Position numbers and translations under genes: made by a program. The notes beneath the pieces are model-generated. The model ran no database searches and had not been told where the DNA came from. It was given only the letters and a program-made list of their open reading frames with translations. A stretch of DNA of 64,000 bases from an uncultured Muribaculaceae bacterium (GTDB lineage: Bacteria > Bacteroidota > Bacteroidia > Bacteroidales > Muribaculaceae), in assembly GCA_934661195.1 (NCBI GenBank), contig CAKUJD010000005.1:217718-281717 (forward strand), given 5' to 3'. Below, piece after piece: positions 61,070-64,000 of this stretch (positions within the stretch are counted from its first letter, which is position 1; the number at the start of each line of letters is the position of its first letter).

Positions 61070-61265
61070 CGGCGGTGGCAGGTATTCTGACTCGTTCCCG
61101 TCCACAGGACAGCCTTCCCAAAGCCCGCCTTTCGGTGCGGCTTCAGTGGCCGAGGCTCAACTCATAGTCCAATGGCCTTAGCGCGTGGAACATACAGCAG
61201 CGGACCTGCACGTGACTCTCACACGTTTCCCTTTTCACCCGCCGGCACGCCGGCAGGCACCATCG
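61070..61265 (-). promoter_or_regulatory. cobalamin riboswitch, minus strand
   Basis: Reading the minus strand: AAAAGGGAAACG, GTGAGAGTCACGTGCAGG, CCGCTGCTGT, GGGAAGGCTG, and the B12 box GAGTCAGAATACCTGCC near 61077-61093. The outer stem uses the GCCTGCCGG/CCGGC repeats near 61240-61262. About 245 nt separate it from btuB; this stretch includes a possible 51-codon ORF at 60894-61049. The remainder of the gap to the acetyltransferase (61306-61444) shows nothing definite. Confidence 0.93.
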
Positions 61266-61274
61266 TCGCCGCTG

Positions 61275-61305
61275 CAAAGTTACCACCTTTTGCCGCAACC
61301 TGCAA
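61275..61305 (-). promoter_or_regulatory. promoter of the btuB operon
   Basis: Minus-strand TTG (61303-61305), 20-bp spacer, TAACTTTG (61275-61282), placing the start a few bases before the riboswitch. Confidence 0.65.
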
Positions 61306-61444
61306 CCCCCCAGCCCCCTAAATCACTCTCCATGGCCGCAACCTGCACCAAGTTAGAATTCTTCCTTAGCAAAGAATGACAGAACTCATTGGCTGAATTC
61401 ATTAATGGAGTTGATGGCGTCTACGTCCCAGTTATTTTTTTCCC

Positions 61445-61964
61445 TTATTTCCTTTTTCTTATTAGCTTTGCGGGATTTCCACCGACAATGCTATAAGGTT
61501 CGACGTCTTTGGTGACAACTGAGCCTGCTCCAATAATGCTTCCTTTCCCTATATGATGACCAGGCGTGAGTATTGTGCGAATACCTATCCAGCAATCATC
61601 ATCTATTATTGTTGGATTTTGACACGCTATTGAGCCCCGAAAACACATAGGCTTATCGACACTGCTAAATACATGACTATTGGCAACAATGTGCACCTCT
61701 GGGGCCATCATTACGTACTTACCAATGATAATGTTATTGGGAATGACACAGTTCTCGCCAATGCCACTGTAGTCTCCTATTTCAACATTTCTGCCATTGC
61801 CAAAATAAGCATGACGGTTTATCGTGGAAACATTACCACAATGCTTAAATATTTTGCGACAACAGAAGATCCTAATCTCATTCCATAATTGCCCCCCATT
61901 TTGAATAGGAGTTTGGTAAATGTTGGGCAAATCCATAATAAATTGCGAGAAATAACAGTCTCAT
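61445..61964 (-). pseudogene. hexapeptide-repeat O-acetyltransferase, frameshifted at a G6 run
   Basis: The C-terminal frame (from about 61900) has a left-handed beta-helix acetyltransferase: NGRNVEIGDYSGIGENC, IIIGKYVMMAPEVHI, DDDCWIGIRTILTPGHHIGKGSIIGAGSVVTKDV. It lacks the normal N-terminus. Another frame, starting at ATG 61964 (MRLLFLAIYYGFAQHLPNSY), supplies just that, ending in the run of six G (C6 on plus, 61892-61897). Removing one G joins the two frames into one protein of about 172 residues. It could be a pseudogene, a phase-variable gene or a base error. It is AT-rich compared with its neighbours, which suggests acquisition. Confidence 0.8.
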
Positions 61965-62198
61965 TTTCTTAATTGTCGATATTGTTCTAAATAAATTGTG
62001 AAAAATCAAAAAGTAATTGCTAAAGCAGAATTCACAGCCTTGGCAAATGTCGTTCCTATGGCAAATATAATACTTTTGTGTAAGCAATCGGCAAACTGCT
62101 AAAATAAAAAACAGAAAAATCATCCGATGGACTTGTGTTGAGATGAAACATCAATGCCGTGCGTATAAGTTGCCTTTCTTCATAAGTTTGCGGCTATT

Positions 62199-62230
62199 TT
62201 TGGCGCGGCGGGCTATTTGCACTATTTTTG
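62199..62230 (+). promoter_or_regulatory. promoter of lgt
   Basis: TTTG (62199-62202), 20-bp spacer, TATTTTTG (62223-62230), about 33 bp before the ATG. The AT-rich DNA at 61965-62198 also has a minus-strand TATATTTG box (62062-62069) facing the acetyltransferase and no gene that I can support. Confidence 0.6.
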
Positions 62231-62262
62231 CAGTGTAATTGACATAAAACGTGATTTGAATT

Positions 62263-63141
62263 ATGCTTGATTTTGTTACATGGACGGTCCGTCCCGACCT
62301 GTTCACCGGCTTCGTCAGCGTGCGCTGGTATGGGCTGATGTTTGCCATCGGCTTCCTTGTGGGCTATGAGATAGTGTGGCGCATATTCCGCCATGAGGGC
62401 GCGCCCGAGAAGTGGGTGGGCAGCCTGTTTATCTACGTGGTGGTGGCCACCGTGCTTGGCGCGCGGCTTGGCCACGTGTTCTTCTACCAGTGGGACTACT
62501 ACTCGCAGCACCTGTCTGAGATTCCTAAAATATGGGAGGGCGGTCTTGCCAGCCACGGCGGCACTCTGGCCATCATCTTCGCCATTTGGCTCTACAGCCG
62601 CCGCGTCACCCACCGGCCCATGCTGTGGACGCTCGACCGCCTGGTGGTGCCCGTGGGTTTCGTGGGCGCGCTCATACGCATCGGCAACCTCATGAACCAT
62701 GAGATATACGGCGCTGTCACCACCCTGCCGTGGGGCTTCCGCTTCATCGACAATGTGATCCCCTACATGCATGGGGCTCAGCCGGTGTTCACCCCGCCGT
62801 GCCACCCCACGCAAATCTATGAGGCGCTGTGCTACCTCGTGGTGTTTGGCGTGTGCATGTGGATGTATTGGCGCCGCAATCTGCAGGAGCGCCGGGGACT
62901 CATCTTCGGCGTGTTCATGGTGGGCATCTTTGCGGCCCGCTTCATGGTAGAGTTCATTAAAAACGTGCAGGAGCCTTGGGAACTCGCCATGCGCCAGTCG
63001 ATAGGCCTCGACCAGGGGCAGATGCTCAGCATCCCGTTCATTGTGCTGGGCGCTTGGCTCATAGTGCGTGCCATGCGCCGCCCGCGCGTGAAACTAAGTT
63101 TCCCCAATCGTTTCCCCGATGAACCCGAAGACAAGAAATAG
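62263..63141 (+). CDS. lgt: prolipoprotein diacylglyceryl transferase
   Basis: The 292-residue integral membrane enzyme transfers diacylglyceryl from phosphatidylglycerol to the lipobox cysteine, the first step for all the lipoproteins in this window. Motifs: RWYGLMFAIGFLVGYEI, GGLASHGGTLAIIFAIW, the signature GALIRIGNLMNHEIYG, and RFMVEFIKN. About seven membrane helices. Its size is normal. Start MLDFVTW; a good promoter precedes it. 31 bp separate it from the AlaX-like gene. Confidence 0.96.
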   Translation: MLDFVTWTVRPDLFTGFVSVRWYGLMFAIGFLVGYEIVWRIFRHEGAPEKWVGSLFIYVVVATVLGARLGHVFFYQWDYYSQHLSEIPKIWEGGLASHGGTLAIIFAIWLYSRRVTHRPMLWTLDRLVVPVGFVGALIRIGNLMNHEIYGAVTTLPWGFRFIDNVIPYMHGAQPVFTPPCHPTQIYEALCYLVVFGVCMWMYWRRNLQERRGLIFGVFMVGIFAARFMVEFIKNVQEPWELAMRQSIGLDQGQMLSIPFIVLGAWLIVRAMRRPRVKLSFPNRFPDEPEDKK

Positions 63142-63172
63142 CTTATATATAATAATGTATTAAGTAAATGAC

Positions 63173-63643
63173 ATGGAACATCAGTTTAATGCCCACAACA
63201 AGCAGGAATATCCGCCCATGCACACGGCCGAGCACATTCTAAATGCCACCATGGTGAGCATGTTTGGCTGCGGCCGCAATGTGGCCGGCCACGTGGAGCG
63301 CACCAAGTCGAAGCTCGACTACGACTTCCCGCGGCCGCTCACGCCGCAGGAGGTGGCCGAGATTGAAAACCGGGTCAACGGCGTGATCGACGCCGACCTG
63401 CCGGTCACCATGGAATATGCCACGCAGGCCGAAGTCGCCAGCCGATTCAATTTGCAGCGGTTGCCCGATGGGGCTTCGCAGCAGGTGCGCATAGTGCACG
63501 TGGGCGACTACGACGAGTGCCTGTGCGTTGGGGCTCATGTCGAGCACACTGCCCAGATAGGCCGCTTCCGCATCAGCAGCACCCGCTATCAGGATGGGCG
63601 GCTGCGCATAGTGTTCCGCCTCGACGGCTCGCAGGCCGGGTAG
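63173..63643 (+). CDS. AlaX-like tRNA-editing domain protein
   Basis: The 156-residue protein has the editing-domain zinc motifs HTAEH (H17, H21) and CVGAH (C118, H122), as in the second additional domain of alanyl- and threonyl-tRNA synthetases. Free-standing forms hydrolyse mischarged tRNA (often Ser-tRNA-Ala). MKSKLDYDFPRP-like KLDYDFPRPLT is usual for the family. It follows lgt on the same strand, probably in one operon, and ends with a strong terminator. Confidence 0.87.
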   Translation: MEHQFNAHNKQEYPPMHTAEHILNATMVSMFGCGRNVAGHVERTKSKLDYDFPRPLTPQEVAEIENRVNGVIDADLPVTMEYATQAEVASRFNLQRLPDGASQQVRIVHVGDYDECLCVGAHVEHTAQIGRFRISSTRYQDGRLRIVFRLDGSQAG

Positions 63644-63671
63644 GGCAGGGTGCATGGCAATTAATCACACA

Positions 63672-63705
63672 ACGGAAAAAGCGGCGTTTGGGCCGCTTTT
63701 TCCGT
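63672..63705 (+). terminator. terminator of lgt/AlaX operon
   Basis: A 14-bp perfect stem (63672-63685 with 63692-63705) with A5/T5 in the arms and a 6-nt loop. Confidence 0.8.
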
Positions 63706-63867
63706 TTGCTGGCAATTGTGGTGCTTTTGCCACGAAAACAGGGGACTGCTAAAGAATTATGCTGTAAAACATAGAATACATATATTTTAACATTTGCCAT
63801 TAATCACAAACAATCAATAAGTTATAACAAAATCACTAAAAAACGATAAAAAAAACTTCTGCGATTA

Positions 63868-63899
63868 TTTGGCAGGTATTAGAAAAAGCTCTACCTTTG
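63868..63899 (+). promoter_or_regulatory. strong promoter, probably of an rRNA operon
   Basis: TTTG (63868-63871), 20-bp spacer, TACCTTTG (63892-63899), preceded by long A-rich tracts (63780-63860) like an UP element. Confidence 0.6.
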
Positions 63900-64000
63900 C
63901 ATCGCTTTTGAGAAATAAAGCACACGATCATTGAAATATTTGCGATGAGGAATTTGACAAATGCAAGAGAGACAAGGTAAAACTGAGTATCTCGTCAATT
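63900..64000 (+). other. long non-coding leader, probably rRNA-operon leader
   Basis: The last 100 bases have no ORF and include GATCATTGAAATATTTG and GAGGAATTTGACAAATG, which look like the antitermination/processing leader ahead of 16S rRNA in Bacteroidales. The 16S gene itself would begin beyond the window, so this rests on context. Confidence 0.4.

Overview
The window looks like a chromosomal segment of a gut-type Bacteroidota, order Bacteroidales, and probably a Muribaculaceae-like lineage (family level is inference). The evidence is a SusC/SusD outer-membrane pair, many secreted proteins with Por/T9SS-like C-terminal tails, BspA-type leucine-rich repeats, BtuB/BtuG-type B12 uptake genes, and promoters of the Bacteroidetes form TTTG-N19/20-TAnnTTTG in front of most transcription units. 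Most genes are GC-rich. The stretch at about 61.4-62.2 kb is clearly AT-rich. No transposase, integrase, CRISPR array or tRNA was found.

Layout. (1) 1-16.2 kb, almost all minus strand, is mainly housekeeping: a truncated membrane protein, RNase Z, a large secreted GH33 sialidase, a TIGR02757 protein, a DUF3298 protein, ispH, cmk, a WalJ-like metallo-hydrolase and an RsmI-like methyltransferase. A secreted esterase (plus strand), an ECF sigma/DUF6249 cluster, an MFS exporter, a GNAT acetyltransferase and a SPOR lipoprotein follow. (2) 16.3-22 kb has divergent genes for a BspA-like LRR protein and a GHL10-type glycoside hydrolase. (3) 22.5-39.9 kb is a surface nutrient-acquisition region: SusC, SusD, two surface lipoproteins and a secreted propeller, then three tandem phosphodiester-glycosidase (NAGPA, PF09992) paralogues. 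(4) 40-47.6 kb holds nrdGD, a cobalamin riboswitch with two secreted proteins (one a BtuG-like propeller), xpt-miaA and yjbQ. (5) 47.8-55.4 kb holds three more NAGPA paralogues. (6) 55.5-61.3 kb has a glutaredoxin-like gene and a B12-riboswitch operon btuB-btuG-secreted protein. (7) 61.4-64 kb has a frameshifted O-acetyltransferase, lgt, an AlaX-like editing protein and a strong promoter with a leader that looks like the start of an rRNA operon.

How it fits together. The six NAGPA paralogues, about 15 kb of sequence around one SusCD locus, are the most unusual genetic system here. They suggest a secreted machinery for sugar-1-phosphodiester bonds in a surface or host/fungal/bacterial phosphoglycan; the substrate is not known. 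Two separate B12-riboswitch units about 13 kb apart each encode a BtuG-like propeller, pointing to a two-locus corrinoid capture system. A second candidate novelty is a short non-coding element (promoter, conserved AT-rich core, variable terminator hairpin), present once near 1.65 kb and as a tandem pair near 56.1 kb. It looks like an undescribed small-RNA family. All family calls come from reading motifs, not from searches.
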